Positions 38,418 through 47,759 of a stretch of 52,686 nt of DNA are shown one piece after another (within the stretch, counting starts at the first letter, position 1; the number at the start of each line of letters is the position of its first letter). The notes beneath the pieces are model-generated. The model did not search any database and was not told the DNA's origin. It was given only the letters and a program-made list of their open reading frames with translations. A program made the translations under genes and the position numbers. Origin of the DNA: DASQFQ01 sp038238015 (GTDB lineage: Bacteria > Actinomycetota > Thermoleophilia > Solirubrobacterales > Solirubrobacteraceae); the NCBI GenBank assembly GCA_038238015.1, contig JBBRYA010000020.1:1-52686 (forward strand), given 5' to 3'.

Positions 38418-38999
38418 GTGGCCCCGCGAAAGCCCAGCTCCAAGTCCGGCTCGGGCGGCTCGCGCTCGCGTAGCGGGTCCCCTTCGGCCACGCGCAGCGG
38501 CGCGGCGCGGCAGGTGGGCCAGGAGTCGGTGGCCGACCAGATCCGCAAGGTGGTCAACCCGCTCGACCTCGTGGTGCTCACGCGCGGGCGCATGCAGGAG
38601 GCCGTCGACGACGCGGTCGAGCGCGGGCGCATGACCCGCGACGACGCGACGGCGCTCGTCAGCACGCTCGTGGAGCGCGGCATGCGCCAGAGCGACGAGC
38701 TGATCTCCGAGCTCGAGAGCCGCCTCGGCCGCGCGGGCCAGGCCAGCGCGAGGACGCGCAAGGCCGCCGCCGCCGCGGCGTCGCCCGACCGGATCGTGCG
38801 CGAGGTCGACCGCGCGCGCCGCGTCGCGGGCATCGGCCCGAACTTCCCGATCGTCGGCTACGACGACCTCACCGCCGCCCAGGTCACCGCGCGCCTGGCC
38901 GACATCTCCCCGCCCGAGCTACGCAAGGTGCGCGACTACGAACGCCGCAACGCCAACCGCAAGTCGGTGCTGCAGGCGATCGAGCGCAAGCTCGCCTAG
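38418..38999 (+). CDS. uncharacterised DNA-binding-like/phasin-like helical protein
   Basis: 193 aa. A Ser/Arg/Lys-rich disordered N-terminus (about 35 residues) leads to helices VNPLDLVVLTRGRMQEAVDDAVERGRMTRDDA, which resemble polyhydroxyalkanoate-associated or phasin-like helical bundles, and ends in a conserved-looking C-terminal module YDDLTAAQVTARLADISPPELRKVRDYERRNANRK found at the end of several actinobacterial proteins. I know no function for it. The GTG start fits the leaderless promoter at 38405-38410. Confidence 0.7.
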   Translation: MAPRKPSSKSGSGGSRSRSGSPSATRSGAARQVGQESVADQIRKVVNPLDLVVLTRGRMQEAVDDAVERGRMTRDDATALVSTLVERGMRQSDELISELESRLGRAGQASARTRKAAAAAASPDRIVREVDRARRVAGIGPNFPIVGYDDLTAAQVTARLADISPPELRKVRDYERRNANRKSVLQAIERKLA

Positions 39000-39033
39000 C
39001 ACCGCTCCGGGCGCCTGCCATGCTGGTGGCGCC

Positions 39034-40398
39034 GTGTCCGCCGCCCCCACCGCATCTCCACGCCCCGCGCGCGGCTCGTTGCTCGAGTTGACCGTCGACC
39101 GCCTCGCCCACGGCGGCAACGGCGTCGCCCGGCGCGAGGACGGCTACGTCGTCTTCGTCCAGGGCGCCGTGCCCGGCGACCGCGTGCGCGCGGAGGTCGG
39201 CAAGGCCAAGAAGGCCTACGCCGAGGCTCGCGCGATCGAGATCCTCGAGCCCTCACCGGACCGCGTCGAGCCCGCCGCCGACCACCCGGGGGCGCCGTGG
39301 CAGGTGCTGCCCTACGAGCGCCAGCTCGAGATCAAGCAGGAGCAGGTCGACGACGCGTTGCGGCGCATCGGCAGGCTCGACGGCTTTGAGCTCGAGCCGA
39401 TGGTGCCCGCGGTCGCCCAGTGGCGCTACCGCAACAAGCTCGAGTACTCCTTCGGGACCGGCGACGCCGGCGAGCTCGTGTGCGGGTTCCACGCCCCCGG
39501 GCGCTTTGACCGGATCCTGCCGATGGGCGACTGCCTGCTGGCCTCCGAGCGCTCCAACGCCGCCCGCGAGCAGGTCCTCGCCTGGGCGCGCGCGCAGGGC
39601 CTCGGCGCCTGGGACCGGCGCACGCACAAGGGCCTGCTGCGCAACCTGGTCATCCGCGAGGGGCGGCGAACGGGCCGGCTGCAGGTCCGGCTGGTCACCT
39701 CGCCCGGGCATCCCGGCTCCGACGAGCTGATCGACGCCGTCGACGCGGACGGGCTGTTCTGGACCGAGACCGAGGGCCTCGGGGAGAGCACGCAGGGCGG
39801 GTCGACCACGCTGCTGTCCGGCGTGCCCAAGCTCGAGGAGGAGCTCGGCGGCCTGGACTTCGCGATCTCCCCCGAGGCGTTCTTCCAGACCAACACGGAG
39901 ATGGCCGAGGTGCTCTACGGCGCCGCCGCCGAGCTCGCGGGCCTGCGCGGGACCGAGCGCGTCTTCGACCTCTATTGCGGGATCGGGACCATCGGCCTCT
40001 CGCTCTCGCCGCGCGCCCGCGAGGTCATCGGGGTCGAGCTCGTGCCCCAGGCGGTCGCCGACGCGATCGACAACGCCAAGCTCAACGACGTCGCCAACGC
40101 CTCATTCTTCGCAGGCGACATCCGCCTGGCCATGCGCGAGCTCGTCGAGCGCGCCGGCCGGCCGGACGTCGTGGTCATCGACCCGCCGCGCGCCGGGCTC
40201 TCCCAGAAGGTCGTGCGGCGCATCATCGAGGCCGGCCCGGCGTGGATCGTCTACGTCTCCTGCAACCCGACGACGCTCGCGCCCAACGCCGCCCAGCTCG
40301 TCGAGGCCGGCTGGACGCTGCGCCGGGTGCGCCCGGTCGACATGTTCCCGCAGACCCCGCACATCGAATGCGTGGCGTTGCTGGAGCGGGTCGGCTAG
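39034..40398 (+). CDS. RlmD-like 23S rRNA (uracil-C5) methyltransferase
   Basis: 454 aa SAM-dependent RNA methyltransferase of the TrmA/RlmCD family. The N-terminal TRAM domain (about residues 14-72, LTVDRLAHGGNGVAR) binds RNA. The catalytic domain shows FQTN, DLYCGIGTIGL (SAM site), DPPRAGL, and the nucleophile Cys in VSCNPTTLAPN; the end DMFPQTPHIECVALLER is typical. The iron-sulfur Cys set of E. coli RlmD is not visible. Which uridine is modified cannot be read. The GTG at 39034 fits; a CATGCT 9 nt upstream may be a weak -10. Confidence 0.92.
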   Translation: MSAAPTASPRPARGSLLELTVDRLAHGGNGVARREDGYVVFVQGAVPGDRVRAEVGKAKKAYAEARAIEILEPSPDRVEPAADHPGAPWQVLPYERQLEIKQEQVDDALRRIGRLDGFELEPMVPAVAQWRYRNKLEYSFGTGDAGELVCGFHAPGRFDRILPMGDCLLASERSNAAREQVLAWARAQGLGAWDRRTHKGLLRNLVIREGRRTGRLQVRLVTSPGHPGSDELIDAVDADGLFWTETEGLGESTQGGSTTLLSGVPKLEEELGGLDFAISPEAFFQTNTEMAEVLYGAAAELAGLRGTERVFDLYCGIGTIGLSLSPRAREVIGVELVPQAVADAIDNAKLNDVANASFFAGDIRLAMRELVERAGRPDVVVIDPPRAGLSQKVVRRIIEAGPAWIVYVSCNPTTLAPNAAQLVEAGWTLRRVRPVDMFPQTPHIECVALLERVG

Positions 40399-40429
40399 CC
40401 ACGTACACCGCCTTCAACCCTCGAAGGAT

Positions 40430-40624
40430 TCAGCGCCGCAGGTCAGGGACACCGAGTTGTCTGCAGATGGCGCGTGCTGTCCCTCCCGGCAGTTCGCGAT
40501 GCCGCGGAACAGTGGCGCGTCGCCCGCCCGTTTCGTCTACCCAGACCTCATGCCGCGAACCTTGACGAAGCAGACGACAACCGTGCAGGCTGAGGTGCCT
40601 CTTGAGGTCGCGCCTGTGGATCAT
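40430..40624 (-). CDS. hicA: HicA-type mRNA interferase toxin
   Basis: 64 aa. RRDLKRHLSLHGCRLLRQGSRHEVWV followed by GGRRATVPRHRELPGGTARAICRQLGV matches the double-stranded-RNA-binding-like HicA fold with its active-site His in GSRH. HicA toxins cleave mRNA. The ATG at 40622-40624 gives the normal length; an upstream TTG at 40672 is less likely. It faces away from hicB, 74 bp apart, which differs from the usual same-strand hicA-hicB operon. Confidence 0.85.
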   Translation of the reverse strand: MIHRRDLKRHLSLHGCRLLRQGSRHEVWVDETGGRRATVPRHRELPGGTARAICRQLGVPDLRR

Positions 40625-40698
40625 CGCCGGGATCTGGCTGGGGCGAAGAATGCGGGCATACTCCTTGTACAAGTGCCGTCGCCCGGAAATTCGCCCCG

Positions 40699-40929
40699 AT
40701 GACCTCCTCGATTCAGCTCTCAGTCATCTTCGAACCCGTCGAGAACGGGTGGGTTCAGGCCCGCATCGAGGAACTGCCGGCGGTCGTCACCGCAGCGCCG
40801 ACGCGGCCGGAGGCCAGGGCGCTGATCGTCGATGCCCTGAGGGAGTATCTGCTCTCCCTGCGGGATATGCCCTCGTCACCCGCGGTCGGCGTGGAACGAG
40901 AGGCAGTCGACCTGAGCATCTCGGCCTGA
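40699..40929 (+). CDS. hicB: HicB-type antitoxin
   Basis: 76 aa. The pattern SVIFEPVENGWVQARIEELPAVVTAAPTRPEARALIVDALREYL is the HicB RNase H-like fold (UPF0150). The short C-terminal tail lacks a recognisable helix-turn-helix or ribbon-helix-helix, so this HicB may not bind DNA by itself. It is divergent from hicA. A -10-like GAAATT ends 7 nt before the ATG. The antitoxin can thus be expressed independently of the toxin. Confidence 0.82.
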   Translation: MTSSIQLSVIFEPVENGWVQARIEELPAVVTAAPTRPEARALIVDALREYLLSLRDMPSSPAVGVEREAVDLSISA

Positions 40930-40939
40930 GCCCGGTGGC

Positions 40940-40945
40940 TACGGT
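40940..40945 (+). promoter_or_regulatory. -10 (TACGGT), leaderless promoter of the MBL gene
   Basis: TACGGT ends 6 nt before the ATG at 40952, in the 22-bp gap after hicB. Confidence 0.45.
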
Positions 40946-40951
40946 GTCGCC

Positions 40952-41635
40952 ATGACCGCCGCCCCGAACCTCACCCAGATCACCCGCCTGCGCGCCATCA
41001 ACGCCTTCCTCGTCGGTGAGGAGGACGGGCTCACGCTCGTGGACACGACGATCCGCGGCAACGCCAAGCGGATCCTGCGGGCGGCCAGCGACCTCCGCCA
41101 GCCGATCGTCAGGATCGTGCTGACCCACGCCCACGCCGACCACATCGGGTCGCTCGACGCGCTCGTCGACGAGCTCGGCGAGGTCGAGGTGATGATCTCC
41201 GCGCGCGACGCGAAGCTGCTCGCCAAGGACACGACCCCCGAGCCCGGCGAGCCGGCCGACGCCAAGTTCCGCGGCGGCTACTCCGGGGCGGAGACCAAGC
41301 CGACGCGGCTGCTCTCCCCTGGCGACCGCGTGGGCTCGCTGGAGGCCTACGCCGCCCCTGGTCACACGCCGGGCCAGCTCGCGTTCCTGGACACCCGCGA
41401 CCGCACGCTGATCGCCGGCGACGCCTACGCCACGCTCAGGGGCGTCGCCACCTCGGCGAAGCCCACGCTGCGCTTCCCGCTGCCCTCGCTCGCGACCTGG
41501 CACCGGCCGACCGCGCTGCAGACCGCGCGCGAGCTGCGGGCGCTGAACCCCGCCCGCCTGGCCGTCGGGCACGGCAAGACCGTCGATGACCCCGGCGACG
41601 CGATGGACGTGGCGATCGCCCGCGGCGCCGGCTAG
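40952..41635 (+). CDS. metallo-beta-lactamase-fold hydrolase
   Basis: 227 aa. The zinc motif HAHADHIGS (HxHxDH, about residue 53), the His in PGHTPGQ, the Asp in IAGDAY and the final His in VGHGKT form a complete two-metal site. It belongs with glyoxalase-II-like or broad MBL hydrolases; no substrate-specific insert is seen. It stands after hicB with its own leaderless promoter and converges with the lipase-like gene, 6 bp away. Confidence 0.88.
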   Translation: MTAAPNLTQITRLRAINAFLVGEEDGLTLVDTTIRGNAKRILRAASDLRQPIVRIVLTHAHADHIGSLDALVDELGEVEVMISARDAKLLAKDTTPEPGEPADAKFRGGYSGAETKPTRLLSPGDRVGSLEAYAAPGHTPGQLAFLDTRDRTLIAGDAYATLRGVATSAKPTLRFPLPSLATWHRPTALQTARELRALNPARLAVGHGKTVDDPGDAMDVAIARGAG

Positions 41636-41641
41636 GGCGTC

Positions 41642-42418
41642 CTAGGCGGCGCGGGCCAGGCCCGACGCGGCCAGCGGCGCGCGGAAGTCGCCCAGCGCGG
41701 CGGCGACGGCTTCATAGGCGCCGGGGTTCATCCCCATGCCGATGTGCGATGCGCGGACCTCCACGTGGCGGCCGGCCGCGGGATCCAGGCACGAGCGCCA
41801 GTCGACGATCCCGTCACTGCGCGAGTAGACCGAGACGAAGCCCACGTCCTCGGGGAACGGTCCCTCTATGGCGGCACGGAAGTTCTCGCAGCATTCGCCG
41901 CGTAGGCACCCGTGGGTGAACAGCCCGGGGACCCGCGAGCTGCCGAGCGTGGCCACCAGGCCGATCTGGGCCAGCAGCAGTGGGTGCACGCTGAGCTGGG
42001 AGCACAGTGGGGAGCCGAGCGTGACCACGCCGGCCACGAGCTCCGGGCGCATCGCCCCGAGCGCCTTGGCGAAGATGCCGCCGCGCGACTGCCCGATCAC
42101 CACGACGGGCTCCTGGTGGCGTTCGGCCATGTGCTCGAGCCGGCCGATCAGCCGCTGGCATGCCTCCGCGGAGCAGTCGAGGTTGGCGCGGATCCCTGCG
42201 CGGTGGGTGCAGTAGCCCGAGCGGCGCAGCCATGTGGCCATCGTGCCGAGCGACGCATCGCCCGCCAGGAAGCCGGGAATCAGGAGGACCGGGCGGTGCT
42301 CCCCCAGCGGCACCCCGTCATCCTTGAAGACCGCGCTCCGGCGCAGCGACGCGGCCTCGAGGCCGATGCGGGACTCCCGCCACATGGGCGGGATATGGGG
42401 GAGGGCTGGGAGCGCCAT
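41642..42418 (-). CDS. alpha/beta-hydrolase, lipase-like
   Basis: 258 aa. VLLIPGFLAGDASLGTMATWLRRSGY and the nucleophile elbow GQSRGG (G-x-S-x-G, about residue 113) are typical of triacylglycerol-lipase-like hydrolases. The acid is probably the Asp in SRSDGIVDW and the His is in RASHIGMGMNP. Four Cys residues (two in HGCLRGECCENF) may bond. No obvious export signal follows the chosen ATG at 42416-42418, though a start further upstream cannot be ruled out. Likely esterase or lipase of unknown substrate. Confidence 0.82.
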   Translation of the reverse strand: MALPALPHIPPMWRESRIGLEAASLRRSAVFKDDGVPLGEHRPVLLIPGFLAGDASLGTMATWLRRSGYCTHRAGIRANLDCSAEACQRLIGRLEHMAERHQEPVVVIGQSRGGIFAKALGAMRPELVAGVVTLGSPLCSQLSVHPLLLAQIGLVATLGSSRVPGLFTHGCLRGECCENFRAAIEGPFPEDVGFVSVYSRSDGIVDWRSCLDPAAGRHVEVRASHIGMGMNPGAYEAVAAALGDFRAPLAASGLARAA

Positions 42419-42492
42419 AGCGAAATCCAGTCTGCTGCTACCCCGGGAGTATGACTCCTCAATCGGGCGGGTCTGAGCGCGCCGCCGCGAGG

Positions 42493-42498
42493 TAGCCT
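42493..42498 (+). promoter_or_regulatory. -10 (TAGCCT), leaderless promoter of the quinone reductase gene
   Basis: TAGCCT ends 8 nt before the ATG at 42507 in the 88-bp divergent gap. Confidence 0.4.
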
Positions 42499-42506
42499 TC
42501 CGCCTC

Positions 42507-43445
42507 ATGAGAGCCGCCACCATCCGCGACGGCGCGATCGCCGTCGAGGAGCACCCCGATCCGGCGCCCGCAGCGGGCGAGCTGCTCGTCCGCGTCCGCG
42601 CCGCGGGCCTCAACGGGGCCGACATGATGCAGCTCGCGGGGCACTACCCGGCCCCTCCGGGCGCGCCGCCCGACATCCCGGGCCTCGAGCTCGCCGGTGA
42701 CGTGGTCCAGACCGGCCCGGGCGTCCAGCGCTTCGAGACCGGCGACCGCGTGATGGCCGTGGTTGCGGGCGGCGGTCAGGCCGAGCTGGCGCTGGTGCAC
42801 GAGCGCGCCGCCATGCCGGTCCCGGAGGAGCTCGACTGGACCGCGGCGGGAGGCGTGCCAGAGGCGTTCACCACCGCGCACGACGCGCTCTTCACGCAGG
42901 CCGGCCTGATGGTCGGCGAGCGTCTGCTGGTCCACGGCGCCGCGGGCGGCGTGGGCATGGCGGCCGTCCAGCTCGGGCAGATGGCGGGCGCGCGCGTCAC
43001 CGCCACCGTCCGCAACGCGGACCACCGCAAGCAGATCGGCGCGCTCGACGTCCGGGCCATCGACCCGGAGGGCTTCGCGAGCGAGGGCCCGTTCGATGTG
43101 ATCCTCGAGCTCGTCGGCGCCGTCAACATCGCCGGGAACCTCGAGGCCCTGGCGATGGGCGGGCGGATCGCGGTGATCGGCGTCGGCGCCGGCGCGAAGG
43201 CCGAGATCAACCTGCTGGCGCTCATGGGCAAGCGCGCCCGCATCCACGGCTCGACGCTGCGCGCCCGCCCGCTGGAGCAGAAGGCGACCGCGGCGCGCCT
43301 GGTCGAGCGGGCGGTCCTGCCCGGCTTCATCTCCGGCGACCTCAGCGTGCCGGTGGCCGCGACGCATCCGCTGGACGACGTCGCGGCGGCCTACGAGCGC
43401 TTCCAGGCCGGAGGCAAGCTCGGCAAGATCGTGCTGACGCTGTAG
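42507..43445 (+). CDS. NADPH:quinone oxidoreductase-like (MDR family)
   Basis: 312 aa, medium-chain dehydrogenase/reductase without the catalytic or structural zinc Cys. Seen are the GroES-like N-terminal domain (LLVRVRAAGLNGADMMQ, GLELAGDVVQTGPGV) and the Rossmann motif VHGAAGGVGMAAVQLG (about residue 142). The length and motifs match quinone oxidoreductase/zeta-crystallin-like enzymes. Cytoplasmic. Converges with the acyl-CoA synthetase, 5 bp away. Confidence 0.9.
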   Translation: MRAATIRDGAIAVEEHPDPAPAAGELLVRVRAAGLNGADMMQLAGHYPAPPGAPPDIPGLELAGDVVQTGPGVQRFETGDRVMAVVAGGGQAELALVHERAAMPVPEELDWTAAGGVPEAFTTAHDALFTQAGLMVGERLLVHGAAGGVGMAAVQLGQMAGARVTATVRNADHRKQIGALDVRAIDPEGFASEGPFDVILELVGAVNIAGNLEALAMGGRIAVIGVGAGAKAEINLLALMGKRARIHGSTLRARPLEQKATAARLVERAVLPGFISGDLSVPVAATHPLDDVAAAYERFQAGGKLGKIVLTL

Positions 43446-43450
43446 CCCCC

Positions 43451-45100
<1,650 letters not shown>

Positions 45101-45153
45101 CTCTTCCCCCTGCTGCGCCTTGACGGTCTGCTTCCTGTTACCCGTCTGCGCGC

Positions 45154-45759
45154 TCAGTAGGGCGGGAACTGCGCCCACCACGTGCCGAGCTCGCGGAACG
45201 CGGTCCAGAAGGCGCGCTTGGCGTCCTCCTCGTCGAGTGCGTCGTCGATGCTCGGGACGTAGAGCGCGTCGATCGACGGCGTGAGCGTCTGCAGCGCGCC
45301 CGGGTCGGCTTCGACGGTGCTCGCGAGCGGCAGCGCGAGCTCGTTGAGGGTCGCCAGCGCGTCGGGGCCCATCACGACGACGATCTTGGGCTGCACGATG
45401 ACGATCTCCTCGACCAGGCGCGCGATGCACTCGGGCGCGGCCAGAGAGGTGTCGGGCACCGGGCACTTGACGCACAGCGTCCCGTAGACCGCCAGCGGGT
45501 CGATGTCCAGGCGCTTGAGCGACTTCATCAGCGCGGTGCCCGCCCGCCCGTAGAAGGCGACGCCCTCCTCGATCTCCGAAGGCGCCGGCGAGTACTTGAG
45601 CATGAAGACGTCGGCCTGCGGATGCCCGGAGCCGAGCACCGGCATCAGGTTGCCGCGCGGGCAGCTCGGGCAGGCCTGCAGGTCGCGCGTGAAGTGGTTG
45701 AGCTCGCGGATCGCGCGCTCCAGGTACTTCTCGCGGATCTCGTCATCGGTGGCCGGCAT
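45154..45759 (-). CDS. uracil-DNA-glycosylase-superfamily protein, catalytic motifs degenerate
   Basis: 201 aa. Four Cys in the family-4 arrangement (C-x2-C in CPSCPRG, then C in VKCPVPD and C in APEC) suggest a [4Fe-4S] cluster. YGRAGTALM matches the segment after motif A of thermophilic UDGs. However, the catalytic motif GEAPG is replaced by KYSPAPSE, and the HPS of motif B reads VPS, with His lost. So base excision of uracil is doubtful; it may bind nucleic acid or act otherwise. The ATG at 45757-45759 gives the family N-terminus. It lies 56 bp after the PimA-like/PHP gene. Confidence 0.8.
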   Translation of the reverse strand: MPATDDEIREKYLERAIRELNHFTRDLQACPSCPRGNLMPVLGSGHPQADVFMLKYSPAPSEIEEGVAFYGRAGTALMKSLKRLDIDPLAVYGTLCVKCPVPDTSLAAPECIARLVEEIVIVQPKIVVVMGPDALATLNELALPLASTVEADPGALQTLTPSIDALYVPSIDDALDEEDAKRAFWTAFRELGTWWAQFPPY

Positions 45760-45815
45760 CCCGCCAAGCGGTTTTGCCGGGTGGCTGGGATTCCCTCTTT
45801 CTCCCCGTCCCTGCA

Positions 45816-47726
45816 TCAACGGTTGCGCACGGCTCGTTGCACCCGGCGCCGCCGGGCGGCGCGCCGCGCGGGCTCCGGGGTCGCCTTGGTCTGGAAGAAC
45901 TTCAGCGCCTGGACGTAGAGCAGCGACTGCGGCCGGCGCACGATGTCGGCGTCGCGCAGGGACTCCAGGAACTCCTCGGCGCCCTGAAAGGCGCGCATGC
46001 GGATGCGCACAGAGCCCAGGCCCTGGGGCACGTGGGCGTCCGAGCCCGCGCCGCCGACGATCTGGTACTTGGCGGCGAAGCGCACCGCCTCCTCGTTGAA
46101 CGCGGGGATCGCCACGCGCGAGTTGAAGACCTCCAGCGCATCGATGTCGTCGACGACCGTGAGCAGGTGCTCGTAGTCGGGCACCGAGTGCATGCGGTCG
46201 AACGGGTGGGGGACGTAGACGAGGCCGCCCTGGCGGTGGATCTCCGCGATCGTCTCCTTCAGCGTCATCCCGCGCGCGATCTTCTCCTCGAGGAAGAGGC
46301 CGATCACCTCCCCCTGGTCGGCGGTCTTGACCTCCTCGGCCACGATCACTTCGACGCCGAACTCCGCCGCCTTCGCGCGCGCGTCGAGCGCCCCGGAGAC
46401 CTCGTTGTGGTCGGTGATTGCGATCGCGCCGAGGCCGGCGTCGCGCGCGCCCGCGAGCAGGACCTCCACCGGCGTGGCGCAGTCGTGGGAGTGGTCGGTG
46501 TGCATGTGCAGGTCGACGTCGATCAGCGGTCGCCCGGCGATCCGCTCGCGCACCGCCGGACGCGGATCGGGGTGGTGGCGGCGAGCGGCGACCTCCTCGT
46601 AGACCGCACCCATCTCGGAGGCGACGCGGGTCCAGGAGAGCTCGGCGCGCGCGGCGTCGCCGCTCGCGCGCAGGCGCTCGCGCAGGCCCGCGTCGCGCAC
46701 CAGGCGCTCGAGTTGGGCGACGAAGGTGTCGAGCTCGCCGGCGCCGAAGAGCAGCCCGAGGTCCTCGCGCCCGCAGACGACCTCCTCGTAGACGGGCAGG
46801 CGCGTCGCGAGCGGGATGGCGCCGGCCCCGAGGGCGCGGACCAGCAGCCCGGGCGCGGGCAGCGTCCCGAGCGAGGCGGCCACGACGACGTCCGCCTGGG
46901 CCAGCACCTCCGCCTCGGAGGCCTCCGGCGCGGAGACCACGCGCACGCGGTCGCGCAGGCTGCTGCGCAACGTCGCGCCGGGCACGGCACCGCTGGGCAC
47001 GTAGACGGTGGCCTCCCAGTCGAGGTCCTCGGGCAGGCGCCGCAGCGCGCGCAGGAACAGCCGCAGCGCCGCGCGCTCCTCCTGGTCGCAGAAGGCGAGC
47101 CGCACCGGGCCGCCCGGCGTGCGCACCGCGGCGGCGTCCGCTCCCGGGCGCAGCACCCGGTAGTCGGCCGGGAAGAAGCGGGTCATCAGCTCGCGCGTCG
47201 CCTGGAAGGAGGCGGTGCGGGCGTCGAGACGGCCGAAGAACAGCTCGACGAAGCGCCGCACGACCTGGGTGGAGAGGATCCGCTCGGCGGGCGCGTGGAA
47301 GCTCCCGACGTTGAGCGCGCGCGAATGGCGCAGCGCGACCGAAGAGGCGCTCGGGGCGAAGGGCTCGTGCACGTGCACGAAGTCCACCGGTGCGACGTCC
47401 AGCGCGTCCTCGATCGTCCGGGCGATGTCCAGGGGCGGCGCGGGCGGCGCCCCGCGGCGCCCCGCGGCGAGCGGCAGCAGCTCGCCGACGCCCAGCACGC
47501 GCACGTCGCCGTCAGGGTGAAACAGGGCGTCGGGCCGGTCGGCGGCCGCTCGGATCAGCCGGCGCGACTCGCGCACCAGCTCCGGCGAGCGCGATGGCGC
47601 GAGCACGAGCACCCGGTGCCCGCTGCGGGCCTGCTCGCGCGCGAGCCCGGCGACGAAGGCGTTGACCTCGTGCTCGTCCTCCCAGGGATACGGCGAGACC
47701 TGCGCGATGGCGAACCGCTCGGCCAC
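45816..47726 (-). CDS. PimA-like glycosyltransferase domain (donor site lost) fused to PHP phosphoesterase domain
   Basis: 636 aa. Residues 1 to about 395 align by eye with the GT-B mannosyltransferase PimA: SPYPWEDEHEVNAFVAGLAR at the start, VHVHEPFAPSASSVAL and GSFHA in the acceptor domain. But the donor Arg-x5-Lys (GRYDEPRKG in PimA) reads CDQEERAAL, and both Glu of the E-x7-E motif are gone (LPAPGLLVR). The C-terminal PHP domain (about 398-620) is intact: DLHMHTDHSHD, ITDHNE, a metal Glu in AEEVKT, HPFDR, NSR and GSDAH. It lies between ino1 and the UDG-like gene, behind PIP synthase. I infer a phosphatase acting on an inositol-phosphate lipid or conjugate, with the GT fold as binding platform. 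Confidence 0.85.
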   Translation of the reverse strand: MAERFAIAQVSPYPWEDEHEVNAFVAGLAREQARSGHRVLVLAPSRSPELVRESRRLIRAAADRPDALFHPDGDVRVLGVGELLPLAAGRRGAPPAPPLDIARTIEDALDVAPVDFVHVHEPFAPSASSVALRHSRALNVGSFHAPAERILSTQVVRRFVELFFGRLDARTASFQATRELMTRFFPADYRVLRPGADAAAVRTPGGPVRLAFCDQEERAALRLFLRALRRLPEDLDWEATVYVPSGAVPGATLRSSLRDRVRVVSAPEASEAEVLAQADVVVAASLGTLPAPGLLVRALGAGAIPLATRLPVYEEVVCGREDLGLLFGAGELDTFVAQLERLVRDAGLRERLRASGDAARAELSWTRVASEMGAVYEEVAARRHHPDPRPAVRERIAGRPLIDVDLHMHTDHSHDCATPVEVLLAGARDAGLGAIAITDHNEVSGALDARAKAAEFGVEVIVAEEVKTADQGEVIGLFLEEKIARGMTLKETIAEIHRQGGLVYVPHPFDRMHSVPDYEHLLTVVDDIDALEVFNSRVAIPAFNEEAVRFAAKYQIVGGAGSDAHVPQGLGSVRIRMRAFQGAEEFLESLRDADIVRRPQSLLYVQALKFFQTKATPEPARRAARRRRVQRAVRNR

Positions 47727-47759
47727 GGGGCGGAGCTTAGTGCGCGCGGGCTGCCGGCC

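Noticed and set aside
45816..47726. Calling the fusion gene an active PI mannosyltransferase (pimA)
   Set aside because: The fold resembles PimA, but the donor-binding Arg and Lys and the E-x7-E glutamates are absent, so transferase activity is unlikely.
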